Positions 35,746 to 47,547 of a DNA stretch of 64,000 nucleotides are shown here, in pieces; position 1 is the first letter of the stretch, and each line of letters starts with the position of its first letter. The notes beneath the pieces are model-generated. The model saw only the letters and a list, made by a program, of their open reading frames with translations. It searched no databases and was not told the origin of the DNA. Location: the NCBI RefSeq assembly GCF_000143825.1, contig NZ_CM000961.1, forward strand, positions 1,571,448 through 1,635,447, read 5' to 3'. The DNA comes from Corynebacterium genitalium ATCC 33030. Lineage in GTDB: Bacteria; Actinomycetota; Actinomycetes; Mycobacteriales; Mycobacteriaceae. The translations under genes were made by a program, and so were the position numbers.

Positions 35746-36990
35746 ATGTTGGACCAGCAGCAGATCATTGCCGTCGCCGAAGCGGTGCTCACGCAGCGTT
35801 ACGGCGGGCAACAGCACCTGACTGAACCGGAGGAACTCTCTGGCGCCAGTGGCACGGTGGTGCTGCGACTGCGTGTGGCCAACAACCCCTTCCTGTCGTA
35901 CCGCTCCGTCGTGGTCAAGTACTCGCCACAGACCGATGATCCGATCGATGACGCTGCTTTTCTGCGGGAAGTGGTGGCGTACCAGTTCACAACGTCGTTA
36001 AGCGAAGAAGCGCGTCCGGGGCCCGTGATGCTGGGCTACGACCTTGAGCAGCACGCGATCATTCTCACCGACTCTGGCGACGGCGACACGCTGGCTACCT
36101 TGCTGGAAAACTCGGACGAAGAGCAGCGCATTCGGCTGTTGCGCAACCTTGGCACGTCGCTGGGCAAGATGCACGCTGGCACGGCAGGCGCGGAGCTGAG
36201 CTTCAACACTCTGCTGGCCCGGATGGTACGCGCGAGGGACGGTGCCCGAGAGATTCAGGCGATGCGCGAATCGATGCTGGAAAACCGCATCCTCGACGGC
36301 TTGGAGATCGTCCGCCGCGCTGGGATTGATGTGCCCGCGGACGTCGCCGACATTGCCGGCACGGTGCAGGTGCACATGCTGCACGGCGAATCGCGCGCGT
36401 TCACGCCGTTCGATCTCTCGCCGGACAACATCATTTTCGCCGACCGCACCCAGTTCCTCGACTATGAGTGGGCCGGGTTCCGTGACGTCATCTTCGACGT
36501 AGCTGGTGTCATCGCGGGCTTCCCGCAGTACATTTCCGCCCGCCCGATCAGCGAGGCGGAGACGAAGGTGTTCCTGGAGGCGTGGATTGCCGAGGTCGCC
36601 GGCGTGTGGCCGGCCTTGCAGAACACTGAAACACTGCACTCCCGCATTACAGCTGCGCTGGTTGGCTGGGCGTTCTTCAGTGTCTCGCTGCTGTACCTGG
36701 ACGGCGAAGAGCCGCGCGGAACGACGCGTTACGGCGGCGGCTGGATCATGGCGGACAACGGCAACTACGAGCTCGTCCAGGATCCCGAGGCGCTGGAAGA
36801 AGACGTGGAGCGTGGCGCGAGTGTGTTGCGTTCCCCAGCCCACACCGACTTCACCGCGGTGGAGAAAGCGATCCGCCGCGACATCGGCGATGCTTTCTCT
36901 GCGTTGGCGTGGTACGCCGCAGCCGGCGACACACCGCGCAACGCCGTCATCGCTGATTTCGCCTCTCACGTCGCGGAGCGGTTGAAGTGA
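35746..36990 (+). CDS. Aminoglycoside phosphotransferase-fold kinase, substrate unknown
   Basis: 414 residues. APH/choline-kinase-like fold: Lys58 in VVVKYS, Glu75 in LREVVAYQF, catalytic-loop [10 protein letters not shown] (Asp223, Asn228) and metal-binding Asp239 in [15 protein letters not shown]. All catalytic positions look intact. This family phosphorylates small hydroxylated metabolites or antibiotics; resistance is not implied. It sits between aspS and rarA, overlapping the rarA start by 4 bases, so it is co-translated with a replication-fork gene without obvious functional link. Confidence 0.85.
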   Translation: MLDQQQIIAVAEAVLTQRYGGQQHLTEPEELSGASGTVVLRLRVANNPFLSYRSVVVKYSPQTDDPIDDAAFLREVVAYQFTTSLSEEARPGPVMLGYDLEQHAIILTDSGDGDTLATLLENSDEEQRIRLLRNLGTSLGKMHAGTAGAELSFNTLLARMVRARDGAREIQAMRESMLENRILDGLEIVRRAGIDVPADVADIAGTVQVHMLHGESRAFTPFDLSPDNIIFADRTQFLDYEWAGFRDVIFDVAGVIAGFPQYISARPISEAETKVFLEAWIAEVAGVWPALQNTETLHSRITAALVGWAFFSVSLLYLDGEEPRGTTRYGGGWIMADNGNYELVQDPEALEEDVERGASVLRSPAHTDFTAVEKAIRRDIGDAFSALAWYAAAGDTPRNAVIADFASHVAERLK

Positions 36991-38333
36991 CGCAGGGAGG
37001 GCTGTTCTCCGACCTCTCTGACGCCGCGGCGTCCGCAGGGGAGCGCGGCACTGCGTTCTTCGAGGCTGGGGCGTCTGCGCCGCTGGCAGCACGCATGCGC
37101 CCGCGCACGCTCGATGAGCTCGTCGGACAGGACCACTTGCTCGGTGAAGGCCGCCCGCTGCGCCGTCTCGTCGAGGGATCGGGTGAAGCGTCCGTGATTC
37201 TCTACGGACCGCCCGGCACGGGCAAGACTACGATCGCCTCCCTCATCGCGGCGGCGATGGGGCAGAACTTTGTCGGTTTGTCGGCGCTGTCGTCGGGTGT
37301 CAAGCAGGTGCGCGAGGTGCTGGACGGCGCTCGGCGCAATCTCGCCCGCGGCCAGCGCACAGTACTGTTCATTGACGAGGTCCACCGTTTCTCCAAAACA
37401 CAGCAGGACGCGCTGTTGGCCGCGGTGGAAAACCGCACGGTGCTGCTTGTCGCGGCGACCACGGAGAACCCCTCATTCAGTGTGGTGGCGCCATTGCTAT
37501 CGCGGTCGCTGTTGCTGCGGCTTGAGTCGCTTTCCGACGCTGATATTGCCTCCGTCGTCGACCGCGCCGTGTCCTCGGAACGAGGCCTGAATGGCTCGGT
37601 GACCTTAGAACCGGAGGCGCGGGAGCAGCTGGTGACGCTCGCCGGCGGTGACGCCCGCCGCGCGCTGACGTACCTTGAGGCGGCCGCAGAAGGGGCCGAT
37701 GGGACGATCACCGCTGATGTGGTTTCCCGCAGCGTCGACCGCGCTGTGGTGCGCTACGACCGTGATGGCGATCAGCATTACGACGTCATCTCAGCCTTCA
37801 TCAAGTCCATCCGTGGTTCCGATGTCGATGCGGCCTTGCACTACCTCGCCCGGATGATTGAGGCAGGGGAGGACCCGCGGTTCATTGCCCGCCGGCTGGT
37901 CATTCACGCCTCCGAGGACATTGGCATGGCCGACCCGTCCGCGCTGCAAGCAGCCACCGCTGCGGCCGAGGCGGTGCAGTTCATCGGCATGCCGGAGGGC
38001 CGGCTCCCGCTGGCGCAGGCCACGATTCATCTCGCGACAGCGCCGAAGTCGCCGTCGGTCATCAAAGCGATTGACGCCGCGCTTGCTGACGTCCGCGCTG
38101 GCAAATCCGGGACCGTCCCACCCCACCTGCGCGACGGCCATTATGAGGGGGCTAAAAAGATCGGGAACGCGGTGGGGTATGTGTATCCGCACGACGATCC
38201 ACGCGGTGTGGTCAAGCAGCGCTACATTCCAGAGGGGCTGGATGAAGCGCGCTACTACGAGCCCACCGGGCACGGCGCCGAAAAGCGCATCCAGGACTAC
38301 GCCGAGCGACTGCGAGGAATGGTCCGCGGGTAA
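36987..38333 (+). CDS. rarA: Replication-associated recombination protein A (RarA/MgsA)
   Basis: 448 residues from GTG 36987. AAA+ ATPase acting at stalled replication forks. Features: [16 protein letters not shown] near the N-terminus, Walker [10 protein letters not shown], Walker [11 protein letters not shown], sensor [10 protein letters not shown], and the C-terminal tetramerisation domain with [12 protein letters not shown] and [11 protein letters not shown]. Overlaps the stop of the kinase gene (GTGA). Confidence 0.95.
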   Translation: MTQGGLFSDLSDAAASAGERGTAFFEAGASAPLAARMRPRTLDELVGQDHLLGEGRPLRRLVEGSGEASVILYGPPGTGKTTIASLIAAAMGQNFVGLSALSSGVKQVREVLDGARRNLARGQRTVLFIDEVHRFSKTQQDALLAAVENRTVLLVAATTENPSFSVVAPLLSRSLLLRLESLSDADIASVVDRAVSSERGLNGSVTLEPEAREQLVTLAGGDARRALTYLEAAAEGADGTITADVVSRSVDRAVVRYDRDGDQHYDVISAFIKSIRGSDVDAALHYLARMIEAGEDPRFIARRLVIHASEDIGMADPSALQAATAAAEAVQFIGMPEGRLPLAQATIHLATAPKSPSVIKAIDAALADVRAGKSGTVPPHLRDGHYEGAKKIGNAVGYVYPHDDPRGVVKQRYIPEGLDEARYYEPTGHGAEKRIQDYAERLRGMVRG

Positions 38334-38378
38334 AGTAGCTGGACGAGAAAAGTCCAACGACCCGCAAAGGACACGTCT

Positions 38379-41060
38379 GTGCAGACCCACGAAATCAGGG
38401 ACCGCTTCACCCAGCACTTCGTCGACGCCGGCCACATCCCGGTGCCCAGTGCCTCGCTGATCCTCGACGACCCCACCCTGCTGTTCGTCAACGCAGGCAT
38501 GGTGCCGTTCAAGCCGTACTTCCTCGGCCAGCAGACCCCGCCGTTCGACAGCGGCACGGCCACGTCCATCCAGAAATGCGTGCGCACTCTGGACATTGAG
38601 GAAGTGGGCATCACCACCCGCCACAACACGTTTTTCCAGATGGCGGGCAACTTCTCCTTCGGTCAGTACTTCAAAGAGGGAGCGATTGAGCTGGCGTGGT
38701 CGCTGCTGACCAATAGCCAGGCCGACGGTGGCTTCGGCCTGGACCCCGAGCGCCTGTGGGTGACGGTGTACACCGAGGACGATGAGGCTGCTGAGATCTG
38801 GGAGAACAAGATCGGCGTGCCGGCAGAGCGCATTCAGCGGATGGGCATGGAGGACAACTTCTGGTCCATGGGCGTGCCTGGCCCGTGCGGCCCGAGCTCC
38901 GAGATCTACTACGACCGCGGGCCCGAGCACGGCAAGGAAGGCGGTCCGATCGCTGACGACAACCGCTACATGGAGATCTGGAACCTGGTCTTCATGGAGT
39001 CCATCCGCGGCGAGGGCGACAAGAAGGGCGGCTTCGAGATTCTCGGTGAGCTGCCGAACAAGAACATCGATACCGGCCTGGGCATTGAGCGTCTCGCCTG
39101 CATCCTGCAGGGTGTGGACAACGTCTACGAGACTGACTTGCTGCACCCGGTCATTGAGGCGACGGAGAAGCTCACGGGCACCACGTACGGTGCGGGGGGT
39201 AAAGAAGGGGAGCTTTCCGACGTCCGCTTCCGCGTCATCGCCGATCATTCCCGCACCGCAATGATGATCATCCTTGACGGTGTCACGCCGTCGAACGAGG
39301 GGCGCGGCTACATCTTGCGCCGCTTGTTGCGCCGCATTGTCCGCTCGGCGCGCCTGCTCGGTGCGCAGGGCACCACCATCGAGACGTTCATGAACACGAT
39401 CATGGACACGATGGCCCCGTCTTTCCCGGAGATTGAGCAGAACCGCGAGCGCATCCTGCGCGTGGCCGTCAACGAGGAAAAGGCCTTCCTGAAGACGCTG
39501 GAGTCCGGCACCCACCGTTTCGACGAAGCCGCTGCGACCGTCAAGGGTTCCGGCCAAACCGTTTTGCCGGGTGGGCAAGCGTTTGAGCTGCACGATACCT
39601 ACGGCTTCCCGATTGACCTCACCCTTGAGATGGCCGCCGAAGCTGGCCTCGAGGTGGACATGGCTGCGTTCGATGCTGCGATGAAGGAGCAGCGCGACCG
39701 CGCCAAGGCTGATAGCAAGGCTAAGAAGACGGGAAATATCGACGAGTCGCTGTACCGCGAATGGGTCGACGCGCACCCCACCGAGTTCGTTGGCTTCGAC
39801 ACTCTTGACCATGACTCGAAGGTCATCGGGCTGGTCCGCGGCGGTGAGAAGGTCGGTGAGGTCGGCCAGGGTGATGAGGTCGAGGTCATCCTGGACATCA
39901 CCCCGATGTATGCCGAGGGCGGCGGCCAGCTGGCTGACCGCGGCCGCATTGTCGTGGGCGACACCGTCCTGTCCGTGCACGACGTGCAGAAGGTGGGCAA
40001 CAAGAAGCTCTGGGTCCACAAGGCGACCGTGGAAAACGGCGGGCTCGACCTGGGTCAAACAGTGCGCACGGAGGTGAACCCGACGTGGCGCCACGGCGCC
40101 CGTCAGGCGCACACCGCCACCCACCTCATCCACGCCGCGCTGCGCCAGGTGCTCGGCCCGACCGCTGTCCAGGCTGGGTCGATGAATAAGCCGGGCTACC
40201 TGCGCTTCGACTTCAACTACACCGATCAGCTCACCTCGGCGCAGCTCGACGAGATCGCAGTCATTGCCAACCAGGCGGTGGACGCCGATTTCGCTGTGAA
40301 CACGTTTGAGACATCTCTTGAGCGCGCGAAAGAGATGGGAGCGATGGCGCTGTTCGGTGAGAACTACGGCGATGAGGTCCGCGTCGTGGAGATCGGCGGC
40401 CCGTTCTCCATCGAGCTGTGTGGCGGTACCCACGTGGAGCACTCGTCCCAGATCGGCCCGGTGGCTGTGCTGGGTGAATCTTCCGTCGGTTCCGGTGCGC
40501 GCCGTATTGAGGCCTACTCGGGCATGGACTCTTTCGCGTTCTTCTCCAAGGAAGCAGCACTCGCTAGCGGCCTGGCAGAGGAGCTGAAGACCCCGACCGA
40601 CCAGCTTCCAGAGCGCATCGCCCAACTCACTGAGCGCCTGCGCGCGGCGGAGAAGGAGATCGAGAACCTACGCAAGAAGGAGCTGGCCAACCAGACCGGC
40701 GAACTGGTCAAGCAGGCGGAGACGATAGGAGACATCAAGTTCCTTGCCGTGAAGCTTCCGGACGGCCTTACTGGCGGCGACATGCGCACCATGGCCACCG
40801 ACCTGCGCGGCCGCTTGGGCAGCGATCCGGCTGTCATCGTGCTGGCATCTAGCACCGACGGCAAGGTGCCGTTCGCGGTGGCGGCAACACCGGGTGCCGT
40901 CGATAAGGGCATCAAGGCTGGTCAGTATGTTGGCATGTTCGGTGGCTACGTCGGCGGCAAGGGCGGAGGAAAGCCGGACCTGGCGCAGGGATCCGGTTCC
41001 GACGCCTCCGGAATCGAGGCTGGATTCACGGCCCTGCGTGAAGAAATCGGAAAAGTATAA
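38379..41060 (+). CDS. alaS: Alanyl-tRNA synthetase
   Basis: 893 residues from GTG 38379. Class II core (about 1-250, starting with REXF-like RFTQHF and [17 protein letters not shown]), helical tRNA-binding domain, editing domain with [11 protein letters not shown] and the zinc ligands CGGTH, and a C-terminal DHHA1 domain ending in [17 protein letters not shown] sequence. A -10 candidate TAAAGT lies at 38331-38336 and a 5-bp hairpin (38340-38356) near the predicted transcript start; AAAGGAC is the ribosome-binding site. I looked for an alanine T-box and saw none. Confidence 0.97.
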   Translation: MQTHEIRDRFTQHFVDAGHIPVPSASLILDDPTLLFVNAGMVPFKPYFLGQQTPPFDSGTATSIQKCVRTLDIEEVGITTRHNTFFQMAGNFSFGQYFKEGAIELAWSLLTNSQADGGFGLDPERLWVTVYTEDDEAAEIWENKIGVPAERIQRMGMEDNFWSMGVPGPCGPSSEIYYDRGPEHGKEGGPIADDNRYMEIWNLVFMESIRGEGDKKGGFEILGELPNKNIDTGLGIERLACILQGVDNVYETDLLHPVIEATEKLTGTTYGAGGKEGELSDVRFRVIADHSRTAMMIILDGVTPSNEGRGYILRRLLRRIVRSARLLGAQGTTIETFMNTIMDTMAPSFPEIEQNRERILRVAVNEEKAFLKTLESGTHRFDEAAATVKGSGQTVLPGGQAFELHDTYGFPIDLTLEMAAEAGLEVDMAAFDAAMKEQRDRAKADSKAKKTGNIDESLYREWVDAHPTEFVGFDTLDHDSKVIGLVRGGEKVGEVGQGDEVEVILDITPMYAEGGGQLADRGRIVVGDTVLSVHDVQKVGNKKLWVHKATVENGGLDLGQTVRTEVNPTWRHGARQAHTATHLIHAALRQVLGPTAVQAGSMNKPGYLRFDFNYTDQLTSAQLDEIAVIANQAVDADFAVNTFETSLERAKEMGAMALFGENYGDEVRVVEIGGPFSIELCGGTHVEHSSQIGPVAVLGESSVGSGARRIEAYSGMDSFAFFSKEAALASGLAEELKTPTDQLPERIAQLTERLRAAEKEIENLRKKELANQTGELVKQAETIGDIKFLAVKLPDGLTGGDMRTMATDLRGRLGSDPAVIVLASSTDGKVPFAVAATPGAVDKGIKAGQYVGMFGGYVGGKGGGKPDLAQGSGSDASGIEAGFTALREEIGKV

Positions 41061-41159
41061 GCTAGGGTGCTGTTAGGTCACAGATCGATCACGACACTGA
41101 CAACATAGGAAAGACGCTGCGTTCTCCGTAGTTTCCATAGCAATATTGAGGTCCACGAC

Positions 41160-41663
41160 ATGAAGATCCAGCCGGATACCCCCGGGGTCGACGATCCCGG
41201 TCCGGGGCGCCGCATCGGTATCGATGTGGGCACTGTTCGGATCGGTGTGGCTTCTTCTGACCGGGATGGTCTGTTGGCCACCCCGGTGGAGACTGTGGAG
41301 CGCGTGACCGGTTTCAAAGACCGCGATGGTGCGGACATTGACCGCTTACTCGACATCATTAGCGAATATGACGCTGTAGAGGTCGTCGTCGGATTGCCGC
41401 GCGATCTGAAGGGAAACGGTTCCTCAAGCGTCAAGCACGCCAAGGAGATTGCTTTCCGGATTGGTCGCCGCAACCCGGACGTTCCTGTCCGCTTCGCAGA
41501 TGAGCGGCTCACCACCGTCGAGGCAACCAATGCGTTGCGCTTGTCTGGGGTGAACGCCCGCGACGGTCGTGCTGTGATTGATCAAGCAGCCGCTGTGGCT
41601 ATTCTCCAATCGTGGCTGGACGGCCGCGCTAATCAGCTCAACCTCAAGGAGACGACAACGTGA
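41160..41663 (+). CDS. ruvX: RuvX/YqgF-family putative pre-16S rRNA nuclease
   Basis: 167 residues. RNase H-like fold: [15 protein letters not shown] (catalytic Asp), [26 protein letters not shown] and D in [15 protein letters not shown]. Homologues process the 5' end of 16S rRNA. Follows alaS after 99 bases, the alaS-ruvX-mltG-aroE order being widespread. The start has GAGG upstream; its stop overlaps the mltG GTG. Confidence 0.92.
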   Translation: MKIQPDTPGVDDPGPGRRIGIDVGTVRIGVASSDRDGLLATPVETVERVTGFKDRDGADIDRLLDIISEYDAVEVVVGLPRDLKGNGSSSVKHAKEIAFRIGRRNPDVPVRFADERLTTVEATNALRLSGVNARDGRAVIDQAAAVAILQSWLDGRANQLNLKETTT

Positions 41664-42814
41664 GCTCGGCTAGGACTTCCCAAGGGCGCACCCGCGGCAT
41701 CGCGGTGCTGGTGGCGTCTATTCTGCTCATCATCGGAGCGATCGTCTACATCGCCGTTGCACGCTCGATGTCTAACGGCGGCGACTTCCAAGGTGCCGGC
41801 AACGGTGTGGAGAAGGTCGTCGAGATCCCCGAGGGCACGACGCTAAGCCAAATGGGCCCAGCGTTGCAAGAGGAGGGCGTGGTCCGCTCTGACCAGTCTT
41901 TCCAAGCTGCGGCAATGTCGACCCCGGACGCCGACAGCATCCAGCCCGGTTTCTACCGTCTGCAGGAGAAGATGAGTGCTGAGGCTGCTGTTGCAGCACT
42001 GCTCGACCCCGCCAACAAGATCGACTTGCTGAAGATCCCGGGTGGTTCGACGTTGATGGATGTCCGCGTTGTCGGTGGAGAAACGCGCTTTGGTATTTAC
42101 TCCAACATCTCCACAGTCACCTGCGGCCCAGACGGCGATGCCGAGGGCTGCGTGAGCGCTGAGCAGCTTCATGACGTCGCTGCCAACGCCGACCCTGCCT
42201 CCCTCGGCGTGCCTGAGTGGGCGATCCAGCCAGTCGAGGCGCGCAAGGGCGACCCGAAGCGTCTCGAGGGCCTCATCGCCCCGGGCGAATACATCGTCGA
42301 CCCGAGCGCTGACGCCCAAACGATTCTCACTGATCTGGTCACTCGCTCGGCCGACAAGTACAACAGCACCGACATTGTCGGCCGTGCCCAGGCGATCGGC
42401 CTGAGCCCGTACGACCTGCTCGTCGCTGCCTCCCTCGTGGAGCGCGAGGCACCGGCAGGGGAGTTCGACAAGGTTGCCCGTGTCATCCTCAACCGCCTCG
42501 ACGAGCCGATGCGCCTCGAGTTCGACTCCACCGTCAACTACGACCTGGAATCCGTGGAGCTGGCCACCGGCGACTCTGACCGCCAGAGGCAAACGCCGTG
42601 GAACACCTACGCTAAGGAAGGACTGCCGGAGACACCGATTGCCTCTCCGTCGGATGAAGCAATCCACGCGATGGAGCACCCGGCTGACGGCGAGTGGCTG
42701 TTCTTCGTCACGATCGACCACGACGGCACCACGATCTTCACCAACACCTTCGAGGAGCACCAAGCTGAAGTCCAGAAGGCCTACGACTCCGGCATCCTCG
42801 ACTCCCAGCGTTAG
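41660..42814 (+). CDS. mltG: Endolytic murein transglycosylase MltG
   Basis: 384 residues from GTG 41660. One N-terminal transmembrane helix (about 14-35), a LysM-like region, then the YceG domain. The catalytic Glu is seen in [10 protein letters not shown] (about Glu261) with the conserved VILNRL and [11 protein letters not shown]. It cuts nascent glycan strands and sets peptidoglycan length. Its usual partner order is kept: ruvX overlaps by four bases and aroE starts three bases after the stop. Confidence 0.95.
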   Translation: MSSARTSQGRTRGIAVLVASILLIIGAIVYIAVARSMSNGGDFQGAGNGVEKVVEIPEGTTLSQMGPALQEEGVVRSDQSFQAAAMSTPDADSIQPGFYRLQEKMSAEAAVAALLDPANKIDLLKIPGGSTLMDVRVVGGETRFGIYSNISTVTCGPDGDAEGCVSAEQLHDVAANADPASLGVPEWAIQPVEARKGDPKRLEGLIAPGEYIVDPSADAQTILTDLVTRSADKYNSTDIVGRAQAIGLSPYDLLVAASLVEREAPAGEFDKVARVILNRLDEPMRLEFDSTVNYDLESVELATGDSDRQRQTPWNTYAKEGLPETPIASPSDEAIHAMEHPADGEWLFFVTIDHDGTTIFTNTFEEHQAEVQKAYDSGILDSQR

Positions 42815-42817
42815 ACC

Positions 42818-43702
42818 ATGAGCACTGCGATCACTGGCGGAAGCGAGGCTACGAGCAAGGCCGCCGTTTTGGGCAGCCCGATTGAGCATTCGCTCTCGCC
42901 GGTGCTTCACGGCGCAGGATACGACGCTGCGGAACTCACGGGCTGGTCTTACGAACGCATTGAGTGCACCGCCGAGCAACTGCCAGGCATTGTCGGCGGA
43001 GCAGACAGTTCCTACCGCGGATTCTCCGTGACCATGCCGGGCAAGTTCGCCGCACTCGAGTTCGCCGACGAGGCGACGGAGCGCGCGCGGGCGATCGGTT
43101 CCGCGAACACGCTCGTCCGCCTAGACGACGGTCGCTGGCGCGCCGACAACACTGACTGTGAGGGCATCGACGGAGCGCTCGACCAGCTCATCGGGCAGGC
43201 GCGCATCGGACACGCCATTGTCATCGGGGGTGGCGGGACCGCGCGGCCGGCGTTGTGGGCGTTGGCGCACCGCGGCGTCGATAAGCTCACCGTGCTCAAC
43301 CGCACAAACCGCAGCGAAGAATTGCTGCCGCTGCTGCGGGAGACCGGTGCCAGCGCGGAGGCGGAGTTCCTGGACTTTGAGCGCGACCTCGAGCCGATTG
43401 CGCTCAGCGCAGACCTGATTGTGTCTACGGTTCCGGCTCACGTGATCGAACCGTGGGTCAAAGAGCTCGGCCACGCACCGGTACTCGACGTTATCTACGA
43501 CCCGTGGCCCACACCGCTAGCCACGGAGGCGGCGTCGAACGGCCACCTCACCGTCGGTGGACTGACGATGCTCGCCTGCCAGTCCTATTCGCAGTTCGAG
43601 CAGTTCACCGGCATCCCCGCCCCGCGCGCGGACATGCACGAAGCGCTCATGCGCCACGTCGGGTGGATCTCACCAACCGGGGTCAAACGTCTCGGCGGTT
43701 AG
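42818..43702 (+). CDS. aroE: Shikimate dehydrogenase
   Basis: 294 residues. Reduces 3-dehydroshikimate to shikimate with NADPH. SPIEHSLSPVLH (shikimate site), VTMPGKFAAL with the catalytic Lys, NTDCEG, the dinucleotide loop GGGGTARPAL, and the C-terminal GLTMLACQSYSQFEQFTG are all present. First of the shikimate genes in the window. Confidence 0.95.
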   Translation: MSTAITGGSEATSKAAVLGSPIEHSLSPVLHGAGYDAAELTGWSYERIECTAEQLPGIVGGADSSYRGFSVTMPGKFAALEFADEATERARAIGSANTLVRLDDGRWRADNTDCEGIDGALDQLIGQARIGHAIVIGGGGTARPALWALAHRGVDKLTVLNRTNRSEELLPLLRETGASAEAEFLDFERDLEPIALSADLIVSTVPAHVIEPWVKELGHAPVLDVIYDPWPTPLATEAASNGHLTVGGLTMLACQSYSQFEQFTGIPAPRADMHEALMRHVGWISPTGVKRLGG

Positions 43703-43706
43703 ATTC

Positions 43707-44141
43707 ATGGTGGCGGGGGGAATTGTTGCGGGGGTCTGGTCAATTGCGCTCGTGCTTTACGACGTCTCACAGCGCCGCCTCCCAGACTTTCTCACCCTTC
43801 CAGCAGCCGCGCTGGCCTTGATCTTCTGCGTGTTCTATCCGCAAGGGGTGTGGGGGCTTGTGTGGCCGGCGCTGTACCTTCTCCTTGCTGTACGCGGCAG
43901 CTCTGACCGAAGCACTGATGCAGGCATCGGCGGCGGAGACATCAAGCTCGCGGTGCCGCTGGGGGTCGCCCTGGCCGGGGTGGGAGGTGCGCTCGCCGTG
44001 CTCGCCGCCATGCTGCTGGCAAGTGCGCTGACCATCGTGTTCTTGCTGATCAAGCGTCTGCCCGACACAGCGCACGGGCCGGCCATGCTGGCGGCCGCGT
44101 GGATAGTGGGGCTTGCATGCACGAACAGTTGGTCTTTATGA
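43707..44141 (+). CDS. Short prepilin peptidase-like (A24) membrane protein
   Basis: 144 residues, about four helices. Aspartic peptidase A24 motifs: YDVSQRRLPDFLT near the N-terminus and GIGGGDIKLA (GxGD equivalent, Asp78). The N-terminal methylase domain of full prepilin peptidases is missing, so this is a peptidase-only form, as in Rv2551c of mycobacteria at the same place. No pilin genes are seen nearby. Four bases separate it from aroE. Confidence 0.85.
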   Translation: MVAGGIVAGVWSIALVLYDVSQRRLPDFLTLPAAALALIFCVFYPQGVWGLVWPALYLLLAVRGSSDRSTDAGIGGGDIKLAVPLGVALAGVGGALAVLAAMLLASALTIVFLLIKRLPDTAHGPAMLAAAWIVGLACTNSWSL

Positions 44142-44153
44142 GACAATGCCTCC

Positions 44154-45380
44154 ATGCTTCGTTGGACTACTGCAGGTGAATCCCACGGTCAGGCTCTGAT
44201 CGCGATGATCGAGAATATGCCGGCCGGGGTGCCCGTCTCAAAAGAAGAGATCGGTTACCAGCTGGCCCGCCGGAGGCTCGGATACGGCCGCGGCGCACGC
44301 ATGAAATTCGAGCAGGATGAACTGACCCTTCTCACCGGCATTATTCACGGCAAGACGATTGGCAGCCCGATCGCCGTCATGATCGGTAACACCGAGTGGC
44401 CAAAGTGGACGACGATCATGTCGGCCGAAGCACTCGACATGGAAGATCCCGAGGTGCAGAAAGCTATGAACTCCGGCCGGGGCGCGGCGCTGACCCGCCC
44501 GCGCCCGGGCCACGCGGACTTCTCCGGCATGGTCAAATATGGTTTCGACGCGGTTCGGCCGGTGTTGGAGCGCTCGTCGGCACGCGAAACAGCCTCGCGC
44601 GTGGCAGCAGCCGCGATCGCGCGCTCGTTCTTGCGGGAGGTGCTTGGCGTCGAGGTTTTCTCGCACGTCATCTCCATTGGCCAGTCGCAGCCGTACGACG
44701 GCCCGCTGCCCAACTTCGACGACCTGGAGCGGATCGACGCTTCCCCCGTCCGCGCCGCGGGTGAGGCTGCCGAGGAGTCCATGATCGCGCAGATTGAAGC
44801 CGCGAAGAAGGACGGCGACACTCTTGGCGGCATCGTCGAGGTCATCGTCGACGGCCTCCCGATCGGCCTGGGCTCGCACGTCTCTGGCGATACTCGCCTA
44901 GACGCGCAGCTCGCAGCAGCGCTGATGAGCATTCAGGCGATCAAGGGCGTCGAGGTCGGAGACGGTTTTGAGGAAGCCCGCCGCCGCGGCTCGGAAGCGC
45001 ACGACGAGATGGTGCGCGACGTGCAGGGCGTGCACCGCACGACGAACCGTGCCGGCGGCCTAGAAGGCGGCATGACCAATGGCGAGGCGCTGCGCGTGCG
45101 CGCCGCAATGAAGCCGATCTCCACGGTGCCGCGCGCACTGAAGACGCTCGACATGGTCTCCGGCGATGAAGCCACTGCGATCCACCAGCGTTCTGATGTG
45201 TGCGCGGTGCCCGCTGCGGGCGTTGTCGCAGAAGCGATGGTCGCGCTCGTGCTCGCCCGCGCCACGCTGGAGAAGTTCGGCGGTGACAGTGTCGAAGAAA
45301 CCAAGCGCAATGTCGAGGCCTACAAGCAGTACGTCTCGGAACGTCTCGCCTTCGGGGACGGTGAGAACAACAATGACTGA
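44154..45380 (+). CDS. aroC: Chorismate synthase
   Basis: 408 residues. Final common step: EPSP to chorismate with reduced FMN. Signatures: [62 protein letters not shown], and [15 protein letters not shown]. No ribosome-binding site is seen; TGAGACAAT ends six bases before the ATG, so a leaderless start is possible. It overlaps aroK by 8 bases. Confidence 0.97.
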   Translation: MLRWTTAGESHGQALIAMIENMPAGVPVSKEEIGYQLARRRLGYGRGARMKFEQDELTLLTGIIHGKTIGSPIAVMIGNTEWPKWTTIMSAEALDMEDPEVQKAMNSGRGAALTRPRPGHADFSGMVKYGFDAVRPVLERSSARETASRVAAAAIARSFLREVLGVEVFSHVISIGQSQPYDGPLPNFDDLERIDASPVRAAGEAAEESMIAQIEAAKKDGDTLGGIVEVIVDGLPIGLGSHVSGDTRLDAQLAAALMSIQAIKGVEVGDGFEEARRRGSEAHDEMVRDVQGVHRTTNRAGGLEGGMTNGEALRVRAAMKPISTVPRALKTLDMVSGDEATAIHQRSDVCAVPAAGVVAEAMVALVLARATLEKFGGDSVEETKRNVEAYKQYVSERLAFGDGENNND

Positions 45381-46020
45381 TCCGACCGCTGATTCCCAGC
45401 GCCCGGCAAAGTTCCCCGCCACCGCTGGCACACCCACGCCCGGAAACATGCCGATGAGCAACGCCTCATCCGATCCGGCGGACATGAGCACGATGGATGA
45501 GCCCGTGGTGCATGCCTCTCCGCGCGTGGTCCTGGTCGGCCCGCCCGGAGCAGGCAAGTCGACAATTGGCCGGCGTCTGGCGCGCGCTATGAATCTGCCG
45601 CTGGTGGATTCTGATGAGCTCATTGCCAAAGGCGAAGGCAAGCCCACCGGCGAGGTGTTCTCAGACCTGGGGGAGGAGCGCTTCCGTGAAGTGGAAGCCG
45701 AGTACGTCGCGCGCTCTCTCGCCTCGGGCGGCGTGGTCAGCTTGGGCGGCGGTGCCGTGCTCACAGAGTCCACTCGCAGGTTGCTTGCAGCCCACAATGT
45801 GGTGTGGATCGACGTGTCTGTGGAGGAGGGCGTGCGGCGCACGGCCGGTAACGACTCCCGCCCGGTCCTCAAAGCAGACGACCCCGAGGCGCATTACCGC
45901 GCTCTATTAGAAGCCCGCGAACCATACTACCGCGAGGTAGCTATGCACCGCGTGCGCACCGACTCGCGCCCGCCGCAGCGTCTCGTGGCCGAGATCCTCG
46001 CGCTCATCGAATCGCGCTAA
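45373..46020 (+). CDS. aroK: Shikimate kinase with N-terminal extension
   Basis: 215 residues from ATG 45373. Phosphorylates shikimate. The core is standard: Walker A GPPGAGKS (56-63), shikimate-binding DSDELI and [14 protein letters not shown]. About 45-50 residues rich in Pro, Ala, Ser and Met precede it, whereas usual AroK begins about 10 residues before the P-loop. GGTGAG supports 45373, and the extension overlaps the aroC end, but internal ATGs (45448, 45454, 45484) could be used; 45484 would give a normal-length enzyme. Confidence 0.93.
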   Translation: MTDPTADSQRPAKFPATAGTPTPGNMPMSNASSDPADMSTMDEPVVHASPRVVLVGPPGAGKSTIGRRLARAMNLPLVDSDELIAKGEGKPTGEVFSDLGEERFREVEAEYVARSLASGGVVSLGGGAVLTESTRRLLAAHNVVWIDVSVEEGVRRTAGNDSRPVLKADDPEAHYRALLEAREPYYREVAMHRVRTDSRPPQRLVAEILALIESR

Positions 46021-46045
46021 CAACCCCCCGCTAGGAGCACCTCCC

Positions 46046-47119
46046 ATGGCTGTCATCGACGTCACCGGCCCCAACCCGTACCAGGTCCACATTGGCCGTG
46101 GGTTGAACGAGCAGATCGCCCAGCGTGCGCAGGAGACTGGCGCACGACAGGCGATGATCGTGCATCAAACGCCGCTGGCGGATACAGCGGAACAGCTGCG
46201 CACCCTCATCGAGGCCGCAGGCCTGAACGTCACACTCGCACCGATCCCGGATGCGGAAGACGGCAAGACCCTGCGCGTCGCAGGGGAGCTGTGGGACACG
46301 CTCGGCGCGCAGAACTTCTCGCGCCAGGACATTGTCATCGGCCTTGGTGGCGGGGCGACAACGGACCTTGCCGGCTTTGTCGCCGCGGCGTGGATGCGCG
46401 GCATCAAGGTCATTCAGGTGCCTACGACGCTGCTGGCCATGGTCGACGCTGCCGTCGGCGGCAAGACCGGTATTAACACCGACGCTGGTAAGAACTTAGT
46501 CGGCGCGTTCCACGAGCCGGACTCCGTGTACATCGACCTAGACCGCCTGGAGACCCTCGCGCATGAGGAGTTCGTCGCCGGCTCCGCCGAGATCATCAAG
46601 ACCGGTTTCATCGCCGACCCGGTCATCCTGGACATCTATGAAGAAGCGGCGCAGAGCCCGGAGGGTGACGTTCCGAAGGACCGCATCGCCGAGCTGATCG
46701 AGCGTTCCGTCGCCGTCAAGGCCCGCGTTGTCAGCGAAGACCTCAAGGAATCCCACCTGCGGGAGATCCTGAATTACGGCCACACGCTGGGCCACGCCGT
46801 GGAAAAGCGCGAAGATTACCGCTGGCGCCACGGCAACGCTGTCGCTGTCGGCATGATTTTCGTTGCGGTGCTGGCGCGCAACCGTGGGCTCATCGACCAG
46901 GATGTCGTTGACCGCCACCGCAGGATCTGCGCATCGGTCGGTTTGCCCACCACGTACGATCAGGATGCCTTCGAGGAACTACATGAAGGCATGACGCACG
47001 ACAAGAAGAACCGCGACGGCCGCATCTGCTTCGTCGTGCTCGAAGGTATTGGTGCCACGACGCGCCTAGAAGATGCGACCATGGAGGAGCTGCGCGCAGC
47101 CTATAGTGAGTTGGCATGA
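46046..47119 (+). CDS. aroB: 3-Dehydroquinate synthase
   Basis: 357 residues. Converts DAHP to 3-dehydroquinate, NAD- and metal-dependent. [40 protein letters not shown] and the metal ligands in [12 protein letters not shown] and [10 protein letters not shown] are present. Starts 25 bases after aroK and overlaps aroQ by 4. Confidence 0.96.
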   Translation: MAVIDVTGPNPYQVHIGRGLNEQIAQRAQETGARQAMIVHQTPLADTAEQLRTLIEAAGLNVTLAPIPDAEDGKTLRVAGELWDTLGAQNFSRQDIVIGLGGGATTDLAGFVAAAWMRGIKVIQVPTTLLAMVDAAVGGKTGINTDAGKNLVGAFHEPDSVYIDLDRLETLAHEEFVAGSAEIIKTGFIADPVILDIYEEAAQSPEGDVPKDRIAELIERSVAVKARVVSEDLKESHLREILNYGHTLGHAVEKREDYRWRHGNAVAVGMIFVAVLARNRGLIDQDVVDRHRRICASVGLPTTYDQDAFEELHEGMTHDKKNRDGRICFVVLEGIGATTRLEDATMEELRAAYSELA

Positions 47120-47547
47120 AGGTACTCGTGCTCAACGGCCCCAATCTCAACCGTCTTGGCCAACGGCAGCCTGAGATTTACGGCTCCATGACGCTCGCCG
47201 ATATCGAGGAGCGATTGAAAACGCGCGCGGGCGATCGTGCCGAGATTTACTTCCGGCAGTCGAATCACGAGGGCGTGCTTATCGACGCGATTCATAACGC
47301 CGCCGACAACGACTGGCCCGTCATCATCAACCCGGGCGGGTACACCCACACGTCCGTGGCTCTGCGTGACGCGCTAGTGGAACTGCAGAACGGGCCCGGC
47401 TTCATCGAAGTGCACCTATCCAATGTGCACGCGCGCGAGCCGTTTAGGCAGCATTCCTTCCTCTCGCCAATCGCGACTGGCGTCATCGCTGGCCTGGGGG
47501 CTGACGGTTATGAGCTGGCGTTGGAATACTTCTTGAGGAGGGCATGA
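47116..47547 (+). CDS. aroQ: Type II 3-dehydroquinate dehydratase
   Basis: 143 residues. [21 protein letters not shown] contains the active-site Arg/Tyr lid, followed by [18 protein letters not shown] and [14 protein letters not shown]; the fold forms dodecamers in this family. Overlaps aroB and pepQ by four bases each, so the shikimate block is translationally coupled. Confidence 0.96.
   Translation: MKVLVLNGPNLNRLGQRQPEIYGSMTLADIEERLKTRAGDRAEIYFRQSNHEGVLIDAIHNAADNDWPVIINPGGYTHTSVALRDALVELQNGPGFIEVHLSNVHAREPFRQHSFLSPIATGVIAGLGADGYELALEYFLRRA

Noticed and set aside
38334..38378. T-box before alaS
   Set aside because: Only 45 bases, with a small 5-bp hairpin; too short for a T-box.
37791..40625. 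Very long open minus-strand frame (about 940 codons) opposite rarA/alaS
   Set aside because: It is the antisense of alaS and rarA, whose catalytic motifs are complete; its Leu/His/Arg-rich translation has no domain and no ribosome-binding site. GC-rich third positions keep it open.
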